This document shows positions 6,999 to 15,108 of a stretch of DNA of 27,413 bases, in pieces; position 1 is the first letter of the stretch; each line of letters begins with the position of its first letter. The notes below the pieces were generated by a model. It saw nothing but the letters and a program-made list of their open reading frames with translations. It ran no database searches and was not told where the DNA came from. Both the position numbers and the translations under genes were made by a program. This DNA comes from Aminicenans sp964648465. GTDB lineage: Bacteria > Acidobacteriota > Aminicenantia > Aminicenantales > Aminicenantaceae. The stretch lies in NCBI GenBank assembly GCA_964648465.1, contig CAZYMU010000034.1, positions 1 through 27,413 on the forward strand. Direction: 5' to 3'.

Positions 6999-7784
6999 AT
7001 GAATATAATAGTTTGTATAAAACAGGTACCTGAGACTACAAAGGTAAAGATTAATCCCGAAACCAATACCTTGATTCGCGAAGGGGTAGAGTCGATTATC
7101 AATCCCTTTGATATGTATGCCATCGAAGAAGCTATACGTCTTAAAGAACGGTTTGGCGGCAAGGTTACAGTAGTAACCATGGGGCCGCCCCAAGCAGAAA
7201 GTGCTCTGCGAGAAGCCATATCCATGGGAGCTGATGAGTCAGTGCTCATTTGCGATCGTGCCTTTGCCGGCAGCGACACATGGGCAACCAGCTTTACTTT
7301 AGCTTCTGCAATAAAAAAGATAGGAGATTATAATCTGATAATTTGCGGCAAGCAAGCTTCTGACGGGGATACTGGGCAGGTAGGGCCGGGAATTTCTGTG
7401 CATCTGGACATCCCGCAGGTTACTTATGTGAAAAAGATAGAAGAAATTACTGACAAGAAGGCTCGCGTTGAAAGAATGACTGAGGAGGGTTATGAAGTAA
7501 TCGAAGCGCCCCTGCCACTATTAATTAGCGTGGTTAAGGAAATAAATGAGCCGCGTATTCCCAGCTTAAGAGGGATGATGAAGGCAAAGAAGGCAGAGAT
7601 TAAATCTTTAGGTGCGAAAGATATTGCAGTTGATTCTGAGCAGGTCGGTTTAAAGGGTTCTCCTACTCAGGTAGTAAAGATTTTTACTCCTGTGCCGCGT
7701 AAGGGCGGTCAGATTCTTCAAGGCGATACTGCTGATGTGGTAAACAAATTAACAGAGTTGTTAAAGCCAGAGATAGGCGTATAG
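6999..7784 (+). CDS. etfB: Electron transfer flavoprotein beta subunit
   Basis: Beta subunit of the FAD-containing electron transfer flavoprotein that accepts electrons from, or donates them to, the dehydrogenase encoded upstream. The 261-residue protein begins NIIVCIKQVPETTKVKINPE and contains INPFDMYAIEEAIRL, VTMGPPQAESALREAISMGAD and CGKQASDGDTGQVGPGI, the last being the hallmark nucleotide-binding region; VEAPLPLLISVVKEINEPR-like and SLRGMMKAKK segments follow. The pattern (LIREG, NPFDMYAIEEA) resembles Etf from anaerobic, Bcd-associated and bifurcating groups more than mitochondrial-type Etf; this is by eye. No clear Shine-Dalgarno sequence precedes the ATG, so translation may be coupled to the upstream gene. 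It ends 4 bases before etfA. Confidence 0.93.
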   Translation: MNIIVCIKQVPETTKVKINPETNTLIREGVESIINPFDMYAIEEAIRLKERFGGKVTVVTMGPPQAESALREAISMGADESVLICDRAFAGSDTWATSFTLASAIKKIGDYNLIICGKQASDGDTGQVGPGISVHLDIPQVTYVKKIEEITDKKARVERMTEEGYEVIEAPLPLLISVVKEINEPRIPSLRGMMKAKKAEIKSLGAKDIAVDSEQVGLKGSPTQVVKIFTPVPRKGGQILQGDTADVVNKLTELLKPEIGV

Positions 7785-7788
7785 CAGT

Positions 7789-8982
7789 ATGACTATTAAA
7801 ATAATCACAGAAAAATGTACAGGTTGTAGTTTATGTATAAAGACTTGCCCTTTTGGTGCCATAAGCATTATTAACAAGAAAGCAGTTATCGATTATAACA
7901 ACTGTAATCTATGCGGGGCGTGTGTAGATGCCTGTAAACTTAAGGCTATTATTCTTGATAAGCCAAAAGTCCGGACAGAAAAAATCAATCTAGAGGATTA
8001 CAAAGGGGTATGGGTGTTTGCTGAGCAGAAAAAATCAAAAGTTCAGCCTGTGGTTTTTGAGCTCTTGGCTAAAGCCAGAGAATTGGCAAAAAAGTTAAAT
8101 ACCGAAGTTGGGGCCGTGCTCTTAGGCAATGATTTGGGAGATGAAATTCAGAATTTGATTTCTTATGGTGCAGATAAGGTTTATGTAGTTGATGACCAGA
8201 AGCTGGCTAACTTTCAGGATCAGCCTTATACAAAGGTATTGGTTGAGTTAGTCAATAAATACAAACCCCAGATAGTATTAGCAGGCGCCACCTCCATTGG
8301 CCGTTCATTGGTTTCTCGCGTAGCGGTTAAAATAAATACAGGCCTGACTGCTGATTGTACGGGTCTTGACATTGATGAAAAAAAGAAGGTTCTTCTGCAG
8401 ACACGACCGGCATTTGGCGGCAATATTATGGCAACGATTATCACTCCTAATCATCGTCCTCAGATGGCTACGGTAAGACACAAGGTGTTTACTGCCACTC
8501 CTTACGATAAACAAAGAAAAGGCCAAATTATATCTGAGAAATTCAATGATGAAATTCTGTCTACTCAAGTGAAATTGCTGGATATTGTTGAAGAATTAGA
8601 ATCTACGGTGAATCTCTCGGAAGCAGATATTATTGTTTCCGGGGGTAGAGGCATGAAGGGCCCTGAAAATTTTCCTCTATTGGAAGAATTAGCTAAAGTT
8701 CTTAATGCTGCTGTTGGTGCTTCGCGCCCCGCGGTAGATGCCAACTGGATACCTTATTCACACCAGGTAGGACAAACCGGAAGGACGGTTTGTCCGAAGG
8801 TATATATTGCATGCGGTATTTCCGGGCAAATTCAGCATTTGGTAGGCATGCAGTCTTCTGATGTGATAGTTGCAATTAACAAAGATCCTAGTGCGCCGAT
8901 ATTTAAGATAGCCACCTATGGAATCGTGGGCGATCTTTTTGAAATTGTACCTTCCTTGACAAAAAAACTCAAAGAAAAATAA
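7789..8982 (+). CDS. etfA: Electron transfer flavoprotein alpha subunit with N-terminal 2[4Fe-4S] ferredoxin domain
   Basis: Alpha subunit of Etf with a built-in ferredoxin. Residues 1-55 hold two CxxCxxCxxxC motifs, Cys10/13/16/20 and Cys39/42/45/49, enough for two [4Fe-4S] clusters. Residues ~65-260 are the nucleotide-binding domain (GVWVFAEQ, ADKVYVVDD, ATSIGRSLVSRVA, TGLTADCTGLD). The C-terminal FAD domain shows VSGGRGMKGPENF, GASRPAVDANWIPYSHQVG, TGRTVCPKVYIACGISG, IQHLVGMQSSDVIVAIN and the end FKIATYGIVGDLFEIVP. 397 residues equals a standard ~330-residue EtfA plus the ferredoxin. The extra clusters give a direct electron path to or from a ferredoxin-type partner, as seen in some anaerobes. 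It is the last gene of the operon. Confidence 0.94.
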   Translation: MTIKIITEKCTGCSLCIKTCPFGAISIINKKAVIDYNNCNLCGACVDACKLKAIILDKPKVRTEKINLEDYKGVWVFAEQKKSKVQPVVFELLAKARELAKKLNTEVGAVLLGNDLGDEIQNLISYGADKVYVVDDQKLANFQDQPYTKVLVELVNKYKPQIVLAGATSIGRSLVSRVAVKINTGLTADCTGLDIDEKKKVLLQTRPAFGGNIMATIITPNHRPQMATVRHKVFTATPYDKQRKGQIISEKFNDEILSTQVKLLDIVEELESTVNLSEADIIVSGGRGMKGPENFPLLEELAKVLNAAVGASRPAVDANWIPYSHQVGQTGRTVCPKVYIACGISGQIQHLVGMQSSDVIVAINKDPSAPIFKIATYGIVGDLFEIVPSLTKKLKEK

Positions 8983-9542
8983 ACTAAGCTAAGCCTAAAA
9001 AATGAAGAGCATTAAACGTATTGTCCATAAAGCAAAAACATTCAAAAAAGCGGAGGAATGGGATATTTTACAGCAGATTCGAATGTCCCCTGAAGAGAGG
9101 CAGGCTGTCTCCTTTACATTGCGTAAGCGTGTATATGGTTCAAAACTTCCTGTCTGCGCTCCACTAAGATTTTTAACGCCATTTCCTCCCCGATCTTCTC
9201 GGCTCTGCTGGAACTCCGCGTGCTTATCTTAAGCAGCGCCATGATGTCCCCAAGCCATCATTAATACCGCCCCTTTGATTCTACAGTGCTCACACATCCA
9301 TCAGGCCCGACTCACTTTGTTGGGTTCCCTCGAAGACCGACTCATAAAGGCTAAATCTTTCAATGTCGCTTCCTCCATCCCCTCAAATTCATATGCTTTA
9401 CCCTTTCTTGATTAATAATTAAATGTTATGCTAAAAGATAAATCAACGTAACTGGCAGATATCATGGAAAATATATATTGGTGTCGGCATAATTTATGAA
9501 TAATTCAGGCGAACCAAACTGCTCAAAGGAGATATTATAAAA
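8983..9542. other. Gene-poor gap made of decayed coding scraps
   Basis: No complete gene is visible in these 560 bases. Besides the scrap at 9002-9142, the minus strand reads GDIMALLKISTRSSSRAEKI, then GEEMALKILVERRQEVL, at about 9150-9250, and KKGKAYEFEGMEEATLKDLA, then FMSRSS, at about 9330-9410. Both look protein-like but have no clear family or start. The last ~100 bases are AT-rich and carry the leader of the DUF1847 gene. Confidence 0.45.
9002..9142 (+). pseudogene. Truncated small hypothetical protein
   Basis: The frame opens with ATG and reads MKSIKRIVHKAKTFKKAEEW, then DILQQIRMSPEERQAVSFTL and RKRVYG. This resembles small bacterial proteins of the AEE-D...MTPEERQ...LKKRVYGK type, often found beside nucleotidyltransferases. 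After VYG the sequence changes to low-complexity, shifted-looking residues (SKLPVCAPLRFLTPFPPRS) up to a stop at 9232. The 3' half has probably been replaced by unrelated DNA. Confidence 0.5.
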
Positions 9543-10208
9543 ATGAAAGATCCAAAATGTGCGGAATGCAGGCAAAAATACTGCACTCAGGAGACAATAG
9601 ATATAAAACTACTGCCTTCTTTCTGCCCTTTAAAAAATTCTAAAGACTTGATCGATGAAGTTAAAAAGAAATACCAGCCAGAAGAAATCCATGATTTCTT
9701 TCTCAATGCTGCCCTGACAGAAAAGGAAGCATACGACAAAAAAGCTGCCCGTGAAGAGGGCAAAACTATTCCCGTCAGACCAAGAATAAGGGAGATCGCA
9801 GAGTTTGCAAAAAAAATTAATGCAAAAAAGCTGGGAATAGCCTTCTGCAGCGGCCTTGCCGATGAGGCCGCCAGAGCCAGTTCTATTCTAAGAAGTCACG
9901 GACTCGAGATATGCTCTGTAGTCTGCTGCTGCGGAGGTCTTGATAAGACAGAACTTGGTATCCCTTCTGAATACAAAATAAGAAAGCCAGACGCTTTTGA
10001 AGCTGCCTGTAATCCCATTCTTCAGGCCGAACTGCTCAACAAAGCAGGAACCGATTTTAACATCATAATCGGTCTATGTGTCGGGCATGATATGCTTTTC
10101 ACTAAATATTCCAACGCGCCAGTCACAACACTCGTGGTGAAAGACCGATTCACAGGACATAATCCCGTTATCAGCCTCTACACAAAATATCATAAGAATA
10201 TTATATAA
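9543..10208 (+). CDS. DUF1847 cysteine-rich putative metal-binding protein
   Basis: Function not established; the family is thought to bind metal. 221 residues is the usual length. The N-terminus has a Cys cluster (CAECRQKYC, Cys6/9/14 region, then FCPLKN). The middle is a Rossmann-like stretch (KKLGIAFCSGLADEAARASS, then ICSVVCCCGGLDK). The C-terminal family signature is complete: EAACNPILQAELLNKAGTDFN, here cut after 20 residues, then GLCVGHDMLFTKYSNAPVTT and VKDRFTGHNPVI. AAAGGAGAT upstream of the ATG is a good RBS. The gene converges with the NifX-like gene, 52 bases apart with no obvious hairpin between them. The neighbourhood of NifX and DUF5320-like genes suggests handling of metal clusters, but the family's substrate is unknown. 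Confidence 0.85.
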   Translation: MKDPKCAECRQKYCTQETIDIKLLPSFCPLKNSKDLIDEVKKKYQPEEIHDFFLNAALTEKEAYDKKAAREEGKTIPVRPRIREIAEFAKKINAKKLGIAFCSGLADEAARASSILRSHGLEICSVVCCCGGLDKTELGIPSEYKIRKPDAFEAACNPILQAELLNKAGTDFNIIIGLCVGHDMLFTKYSNAPVTTLVVKDRFTGHNPVISLYTKYHKNII

Positions 10209-10260
10209 TCTGGATTATTCACAAACCGACCCAACATACTCCGAAGGGCAAAAAGTACCC

Positions 10261-10731
10261 TCACCTGTTTCTGCCTCTTCCTCCTCCTTGCCCTTGTCCT
10301 CTGCCTCCTTGAAGCCTACCCATTCCTCTTCCTGTCCCCATCCCCATGCCTCTTCCTGGCATGTTTTGAGAAGTTCCAAAATGTGAGGATACTGTTGGAC
10401 CTGGCATTGGTTTTAATTCCCCTTTTTTAAAAGCCTGAACGACTTCATTTATAGTCCCTGGAAAACCTGCTAAAACATTTATCCCTGCAGCCGAAAGCAC
10501 ACTACTTGCATTAGGACCTGTATTTCCAGTTATTACAGCCTGGGGTTTTTTATCAAGTACAACTTGTGCAGATTGTATGCCAGCTCCATGCATTGCACTC
10601 AAAGAAGGATTTTGAATCGCTTCAAATTCATTTGTGTCACTATCCAAAAAAATGAAATACTGGCATCTACCAAATCTTAAATCAACCTGAGATTCCAGAT
10701 TATTTCCTGTCGCAGTCAAACATATTTTCAT
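10261..10731 (-). CDS. NifX/NifB-type (Fe-Mo cofactor-binding) domain protein with Gly/Arg/Met-rich tail
   Basis: Residues 1-~110 are a dinitrogenase iron-molybdenum cofactor biosynthesis domain: MKICLTATGNNLESQVDLRF then GRCQYFIF, HGAGIQSAQVV, AVITGNTGPNA and GINVLAGFPGTINEVVQAFK. Such stand-alone domains bind iron-sulfur or Fe-Mo-like clusters; no nitrogenase genes are visible here, so nitrogen fixation is not implied. Residues ~118-156 are a low-complexity tail rich in Gly, Arg and Met (GRGMGMGTGRGMGR, GGRGQGQGGGRGRNR). The same GRGMG word occurs in the two small proteins encoded upstream. AAGGAGAGG before the ATG supports the start. The gene is probably third in a minus-strand operon beginning near 11565. 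Confidence 0.85.
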   Translation of the reverse strand: MKICLTATGNNLESQVDLRFGRCQYFIFLDSDTNEFEAIQNPSLSAMHGAGIQSAQVVLDKKPQAVITGNTGPNASSVLSAAGINVLAGFPGTINEVVQAFKKGELKPMPGPTVSSHFGTSQNMPGRGMGMGTGRGMGRLQGGRGQGQGGGRGRNR

Positions 10732-10813
10732 AACAATCCTCTCCTTTGTCCTTAAAATAAATATAATAGTGTACAGTTATTTATCAATTTTCAACTTTTG
10801 ATTCATCCTGTAT

Positions 10814-11203
10814 CTATTTATCTTTAGCTTCTTCTTTATCCTTAACTGTTTCCTTTTCAAGAGTCTTTATGCGTTTCTGAATATTATTCAGTTCCTGTTT
10901 AAGATATCCACTCTCTCTTTTAAGTGCTTCGACTTCCTGATCAGGGGTCATCTCTACCGGGCCATAATATGGTGACGCACCTCCCCATGCCGGTAAACCT
11001 ACAGCTGCTCTGGACCATCCTGGCTGACCTGAAGCATAATACCAATTTCTCCAGCCATGGCCTCCACCACGGCCACCCCCTGCACCAAATCTTCCAAAAC
11101 CCTGGTTCATATATCCAGGGACTCCATAACCAGCACAATAACCCATGCCTCTTCCTGTCATTGGGCCCATACCTGCAGGACCTCTTCTGTCTCCTAGTGG
11201 CAT
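10814..11203 (-). CDS. DUF5320-like Gly/Met-rich small protein with C-terminal coiled coil
   Basis: Function unknown. The first ~30 residues carry the family signature GPAGMGPMTGRGMGYCAGYG with one Cys. Residues 30-80 are Gly/Trp/Tyr-rich (GAGGGRGGGHGWRNWYY). Residues ~88-125 (TPDQEVEALKRESGYLKQEL then NNIQKRIKTLEKE) are a clear coiled coil, so an oligomer is likely. Proteins of this type sit beside NifX/NifB-domain genes in many anaerobes, as here. A good RBS (AAGGAGGC) lies before the ATG. The stretch encoding GPAGMGPMTGRGMGYC is nearly identical in DNA to that in the neighbouring gene at 11267-11518, showing recent duplication or conversion. Confidence 0.85.
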   Translation of the reverse strand: MPLGDRRGPAGMGPMTGRGMGYCAGYGVPGYMNQGFGRFGAGGGRGGGHGWRNWYYASGQPGWSRAAVGLPAWGGASPYYGPVEMTPDQEVEALKRESGYLKQELNNIQKRIKTLEKETVKDKEEAKDK

Positions 11204-11266
11204 TTTAATTGCCTCCTTTATAAAAAATCAAATTACTATCATATGAAAAACCTATGCTCACAACCT

Positions 11267-11518
11267 CTACCTATGCCCACGACCTCTACCACGTCCATAT
11301 CCAAACCGGCCACGTCCAAACCACGTTCCATACAACGGCATTCGGTAAGGAATAAACGGCGTATTAGAATAATTCATGGGCATTGATGCTCCATAGATCC
11401 CGTTATAATCGAAACCTTGACTAATCCCTGGGTTTGAAAGAGGGAGCACACAATAACCCATGCCTCTTCCTGTCATTGGGCCCATACCTGCAGGACCTGT
11501 TCCATTAAATGCTGGCAT
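11267..11518 (-). CDS. DUF5320-like Gly/Arg/Met-rich small protein, no coiled coil
   Basis: Function unknown; paralogue of the neighbouring 10814-11203 gene. It keeps GPAGMGPMTGRGMGYC at residues ~7-24, then a Tyr/Pro/Asn-rich middle, and ends in a GRGRFGYGRGRGRGHR tail like that of the NifX-type protein; the coiled coil is absent. A GTG at 11527 would add three residues, but GGAGG lies 8 bases before the ATG at 11518 and overlaps the GTG start, so ATG is preferred. It is the first gene after the Fur-box promoter. Confidence 0.8.
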   Translation of the reverse strand: MPAFNGTGPAGMGPMTGRGMGYCVLPLSNPGISQGFDYNGIYGASMPMNYSNTPFIPYRMPLYGTWFGRGRFGYGRGRGRGHR

Positions 11519-11567
11519 TTTAGTCACCTCCCTTATAGCTTATTTCTCTCATCATATTCATTATAAC

Positions 11568-11600
11568 GATAATGATAATCATTTTCATTAAGTTTGTCAA
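11568..11600 (-). promoter_or_regulatory. Promoter overlapped by a Fur-family box
   Basis: On the minus strand there is TTGACA (11595-11600), exactly 17 bases, then TATCAT (11572-11577), a near-consensus sigma-70-type promoter. Bases 11568-11586 read GATAATGATAATCATTTTC, matching the 19-base Fur consensus GATAATGATAATCATTATC at 18 positions, and cover the -10 box. Binding there would block RNA polymerase. The nearest gene start is 50 bases downstream. The site could serve Fur or a relative (Zur, Mur, PerR); Fur is favoured by the match and by the iron-cluster-type genes that follow. Confidence 0.8.
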
Positions 11601-11611
11601 GTTCTAATACA

Positions 11612-11696
11612 AAAAAAGAATTTATCATTGACATCCGTTTTGACAGAACCTATCTGGACCCTGATATTTTTCTCAGACGTTTGGATAAAGTTGACT
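11612..11696 (+). pseudogene. Scrap of a second tricorn-like protease
   Basis: The plus frame reads KKEFIIDIRFDRTYLDPDIF, then LRRLDKVD and a stop. The intact tricorn-like protein encoded downstream has KKGLIIDGRFNGGGLDPDIF, then LRRLDKP, at the DNA positions 14578-14656. The scrap is thus a remnant of a paralogue of the gene that begins 87 bases later. Its reading frame survives but the GG loop is altered and everything else is gone. Confidence 0.75.
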
Positions 11697-11782
11697 AGAT
11701 ACACTTTTTCTATATATTATTACATTATTAGCATCAGAACGAGTCCGATGGTGGAAATTGAATAAAAACACGGAGGTAAGTC

Positions 11783-14700
11783 ATGAAAAAAACTCAATTC
11801 TTTTTTATTAAATCGTTTCGTCTTGTAGTGGGACTGGTTTTTTTTCTATTCCTTTTGGCCTTTACAGCGCCTGGTATTATAAACGGAACCCCATCAGAAA
11901 ATAGGCTTCTGATGCGATTTCCAGACATTAATGGGAATACTGTTGTATTTGTTTGCGGAGAGGATATCTGGGCTGTCCCTGCTAATGGGGGTATTGCGAC
12001 CCGGCTCTCTATTCATGACGGGCAGGAAAGATTTCCAAAAATCTCTCCGGATGGAACTCTGATTGCATTCACAGGAGAATATGACGGAAACGCCGATGTT
12101 TATGTGATGAACATCCACGGAGGAAATATCACTCGTGTAACTTACCATCCAGGCTATGATGAAGTAGTAGGCTGGCACCCAGGAAAAAACAAGATTCTCT
12201 TCCGTTCTACCCGGCATAGTTTCAGCCGTTTTAACAGGCTTTTTCTTATTGCACCTAATGGAACAGGTCTTGAGAAGCTGCCCATTCATGAGGCATCACA
12301 GGGAAGTTTCTCCCCGGATGGGAAAAAGATTGCTTATAACCGGGAATCCAGAGAAAACAGAACCTGGAAACGGTACAAGGGAGGAACAGCCCAGGAAGTT
12401 TACCTTTATGACTTCGAGACAAAAAAGGATCGAAAACTGACGAATTTCAAGGGCACCGATAGAATTCCGATGTGGATCGGAAATAAAATTTATTTTAGCT
12501 CAGACCGCGATGACGTGTTGAATATTTATTCTTTTGACATTCAGTCAGAGAAAATCGTGCAGGTTACAAAGCATAGAGAATATGATGTGCGCAGACCCAG
12601 TATGGGAGGCAGTAAAATAGTTTATGAATTGGGCGGATTACTCTGGCTGCTGGATGTGGATACAAAAGAAACTAAACAGATTCCTATAAGCGTATATGCC
12701 GACGCACCTGAATTACGCCCCTATCTGAAAAAAGTGGATCAATTTATAACAGGGTTTGATTGCTCCCCCTCAGGGAAGAGAGCGCTTATTGCAGCGCGCG
12801 GGGAAATATTTAGCGTTCCCATAAAAAACGGCCCTACACGGAACCTGACCATGGATTCCGGAGCCCGGGATAAGGACGCAGTCTGGTCGCCGGACGGAAA
12901 AACAATCGCCTATCTCTCAGATGAAAGCGGTGAGTATGAAATCTACCTGGCCGATCCACAGGGCAAAAAAGATGCTGTGCGGCTCACTAATCATAAGAAT
13001 GGTTACCGGCATACTCTCCGCTGGTCACCCGACAGTAAAAAGATTGCATTCGCCGACCAGACACTCCGCTGCTATTATCTGGATGTCGCGGCCAAGACAA
13101 TCACAGAAGTAGACAAGGCGTATTATGAGAATGTTGATGTTTCGATGGATGTAAAGCCAATTTATGATTACACATGGTCACCTGACAGCCGGTATATTGC
13201 CTATTCCAAGATGGATGAAGATCTGGTTTACAAGGTTTATATTTATTCCCTGGAAGAGAAAAAAACCCGCTGCGTAAGCAATGGGATATTTAATGATTTT
13301 AACCCTCTTTTTTCAGAAGACGGAAAGCATCTTTTTCTCATTTCCAACCGCCGCTTTAATCCGACATATTGTGATTTTGAGTGGGAAATGGTTTTTAAGA
13401 AAGTTTCAGGTATATACTGCCTGACTCTCCGCAAAGACGGCACTTCAATCCTCCCTTACAAGAATGATGAAGAAACGCCTGAGATAAAAAAGCCGGAGAA
13501 GAAAAAAGGCGAGGAAAATGAAGCAAAAGACACTCGGGTAATTATCGATTTCGAAGAAATCTCTGAAAGGATTGAGTCTCTTCCGCTTCCTCGCGGCAAC
13601 TACCGCAGCCTAGCTGCGAATAAATCATCCTTATTCTATCTAGATACAGATGAGGGGGATTTTAACCGGTTCGAATTTCGAGCAAAGGGAGCGGGTACTC
13701 TTTATGCATTTTCATTTGCCAGCAGGAAAGCAGCAGCCGTTATAGACGGCATCAACGGCTACAAACTGTCTGCAGACGGTACTCACATTGTTTACAGGAA
13801 AGGCAGATCAATAGGTATCATAGAAGCCGGCGCAAAAAATTCAAAAGGAAATGAACTTAAGCTTTCCGGCCTGAAAATGTGGCTGGATCCTGCAGCAGAA
13901 TGGAGGCAGATTTTTAATGAAGCATGGCGAATGGAGCGGGATTTCTACTATGAGCCAAACATGCATGGGCTTGATTGGAATGCCACAAAGGAGAAATACG
14001 GACGGTTACTTCAGTATGTCTCATGCCGGCAGGATGTTCAATATATTGTCGGCGAACTTATTGGCGAACTCAATACTTCTCATACATACGTTTTCGGCGG
14101 AGACCGCCTGCGAAAGGCCGATCGTGTTAATGTCGGAATGCTGGGAGCCGATTGGGAAACCGATAAGGCAAACAATCTCTATAGGTTCAAAAAGATATAT
14201 CATGTTCCTGACTGGACGCACGAGGTCCTACCTCCACTCTCCAGACCTGGAGTTAAAGTCCTTGAAGGAGACTATATCCTGCAGGTTAACGGGAAGGGGG
14301 TAACAGCCGACCGAAATATCTACAGCTATTTCCAGGACCTTGCAGGAAATCAGGTAACACTTCTCGTAAACAGCAAGCCTGTAAAAACAGGAGCTAGAGA
14401 GATAATTGTCAAACCCCTCGGCGGAGAAGGGACCCTGCGTTATCTGGATTGGGTCGAACACAACCGTTTGCTTGCAGAGAAGGAATCCAACGGCCAGATC
14501 GGATATATTCATCTGCCCGATACATATCTGGGATCGTCTTCTGAGTTCCCAAAGTATTTTTATGCCCAGATGCGGAAAAAAGGACTTATCATCGACGGCC
14601 GTTTTAACGGAGGCGGTCTGGACCCTGATATCTTCCTTAGACGTTTGGATAAACCGGTCCATGCCTACTGGACACGCCGCTACTCACATGACCAGACTAT

Positions 14701-15097
14701 TCCTGATTTTGCTACACGTGCCCATATGGTCTGCCTGACCAATCGTCAGGCCGGTTCCGGCGGAGATATGCTGCCCATGGAATTTAAGATGCGCAGTATG
14801 GGACCTGTGATCGGGACACGCACATGGGGCGGACTCGTGGGAGTCTCGATGTGGATAGATCTCATTGATGGAGGAGGGCTTTCTGCCCCTGACTATCGGA
14901 TCTATGATCCTGACGGGAATTGGATTGTTGAAAACGAAGGCGTGGAACCTGACATCACAGTCGATCTTGACCCGGCGGAAATGTTCAGAGGATATGATGC
15001 TCAATTGATGAAGGGAATCGAGGTTTTACTAAAGAAGATAAAGGAAGACCCGCGCCCCTGGCCCAAGCACAAACCTATCTTTTCAAATAAAAAATAA
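11783..15097 (+). CDS. Tricorn-like serine protease (beta-propellers, PDZ, S41-type core)
   Basis: Large self-compartmentalising protease that degrades oligopeptides, here probably periplasmic or membrane-anchored. Residues ~14-31 are a hydrophobic export signal or anchor (VVGLVFFLFLLAF). Residues ~40-300 and ~320-600 are two beta-propeller regions of PD40-type repeats (FPKISPDGTLIAFTGEYDGN, SPDGKKIAY, WSPDGKTIAYLSDESGEYEI). Residues ~690-800 are the first core domain, ~815-875 a PDZ domain (GDYILQVNGKGV), and ~880-1090 the second core domain. By comparison with Thermoplasma tricorn the catalytic residues are Ser766-His767 (LNTSHTYVF), Ser992 (QAGSGGDML) and a Glu in ENEGVEPD (1050 or 1055). 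1104 residues is full length. GGAGGTAAG precedes the ATG. A gene for a GyrI-like protein follows after 11 bases, likely in the same operon. A scrap of a second copy lies just upstream. Confidence 0.93.
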   Translation: MKKTQFFFIKSFRLVVGLVFFLFLLAFTAPGIINGTPSENRLLMRFPDINGNTVVFVCGEDIWAVPANGGIATRLSIHDGQERFPKISPDGTLIAFTGEYDGNADVYVMNIHGGNITRVTYHPGYDEVVGWHPGKNKILFRSTRHSFSRFNRLFLIAPNGTGLEKLPIHEASQGSFSPDGKKIAYNRESRENRTWKRYKGGTAQEVYLYDFETKKDRKLTNFKGTDRIPMWIGNKIYFSSDRDDVLNIYSFDIQSEKIVQVTKHREYDVRRPSMGGSKIVYELGGLLWLLDVDTKETKQIPISVYADAPELRPYLKKVDQFITGFDCSPSGKRALIAARGEIFSVPIKNGPTRNLTMDSGARDKDAVWSPDGKTIAYLSDESGEYEIYLADPQGKKDAVRLTNHKNGYRHTLRWSPDSKKIAFADQTLRCYYLDVAAKTITEVDKAYYENVDVSMDVKPIYDYTWSPDSRYIAYSKMDEDLVYKVYIYSLEEKKTRCVSNGIFNDFNPLFSEDGKHLFLISNRRFNPTYCDFEWEMVFKKVSGIYCLTLRKDGTSILPYKNDEETPEIKKPEKKKGEENEAKDTRVIIDFEEISERIESLPLPRGNYRSLAANKSSLFYLDTDEGDFNRFEFRAKGAGTLYAFSFASRKAAAVIDGINGYKLSADGTHIVYRKGRSIGIIEAGAKNSKGNELKLSGLKMWLDPAAEWRQIFNEAWRMERDFYYEPNMHGLDWNATKEKYGRLLQYVSCRQDVQYIVGELIGELNTSHTYVFGGDRLRKADRVNVGMLGADWETDKANNLYRFKKIYHVPDWTHEVLPPLSRPGVKVLEGDYILQVNGKGVTADRNIYSYFQDLAGNQVTLLVNSKPVKTGAREIIVKPLGGEGTLRYLDWVEHNRLLAEKESNGQIGYIHLPDTYLGSSSEFPKYFYAQMRKKGLIIDGRFNGGGLDPDIFLRRLDKPVHAYWTRRYSHDQTIPDFATRAHMVCLTNRQAGSGGDMLPMEFKMRSMGPVIGTRTWGGLVGVSMWIDLIDGGGLSAPDYRIYDPDGNWIVENEGVEPDITVDLDPAEMFRGYDAQLMKGIEVLLKKIKEDPRPWPKHKPIFSNKK

Positions 15098-15108
15098 GGA
15101 GGGAAAAA

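Noticed and set aside
9543..11518. Part of a nitrogen-fixation cluster
   Set aside because: Only a stand-alone NifX-type domain is present; no nifH, nifD, nifK or full nifB is visible, and such domains are common in non-fixing anaerobes.
13917..14738. Several overlapping frames on both strands within the tricorn-like gene
   Set aside because: They overlap the catalytic core of a complete tricorn-like protein and have no recognisable domains.
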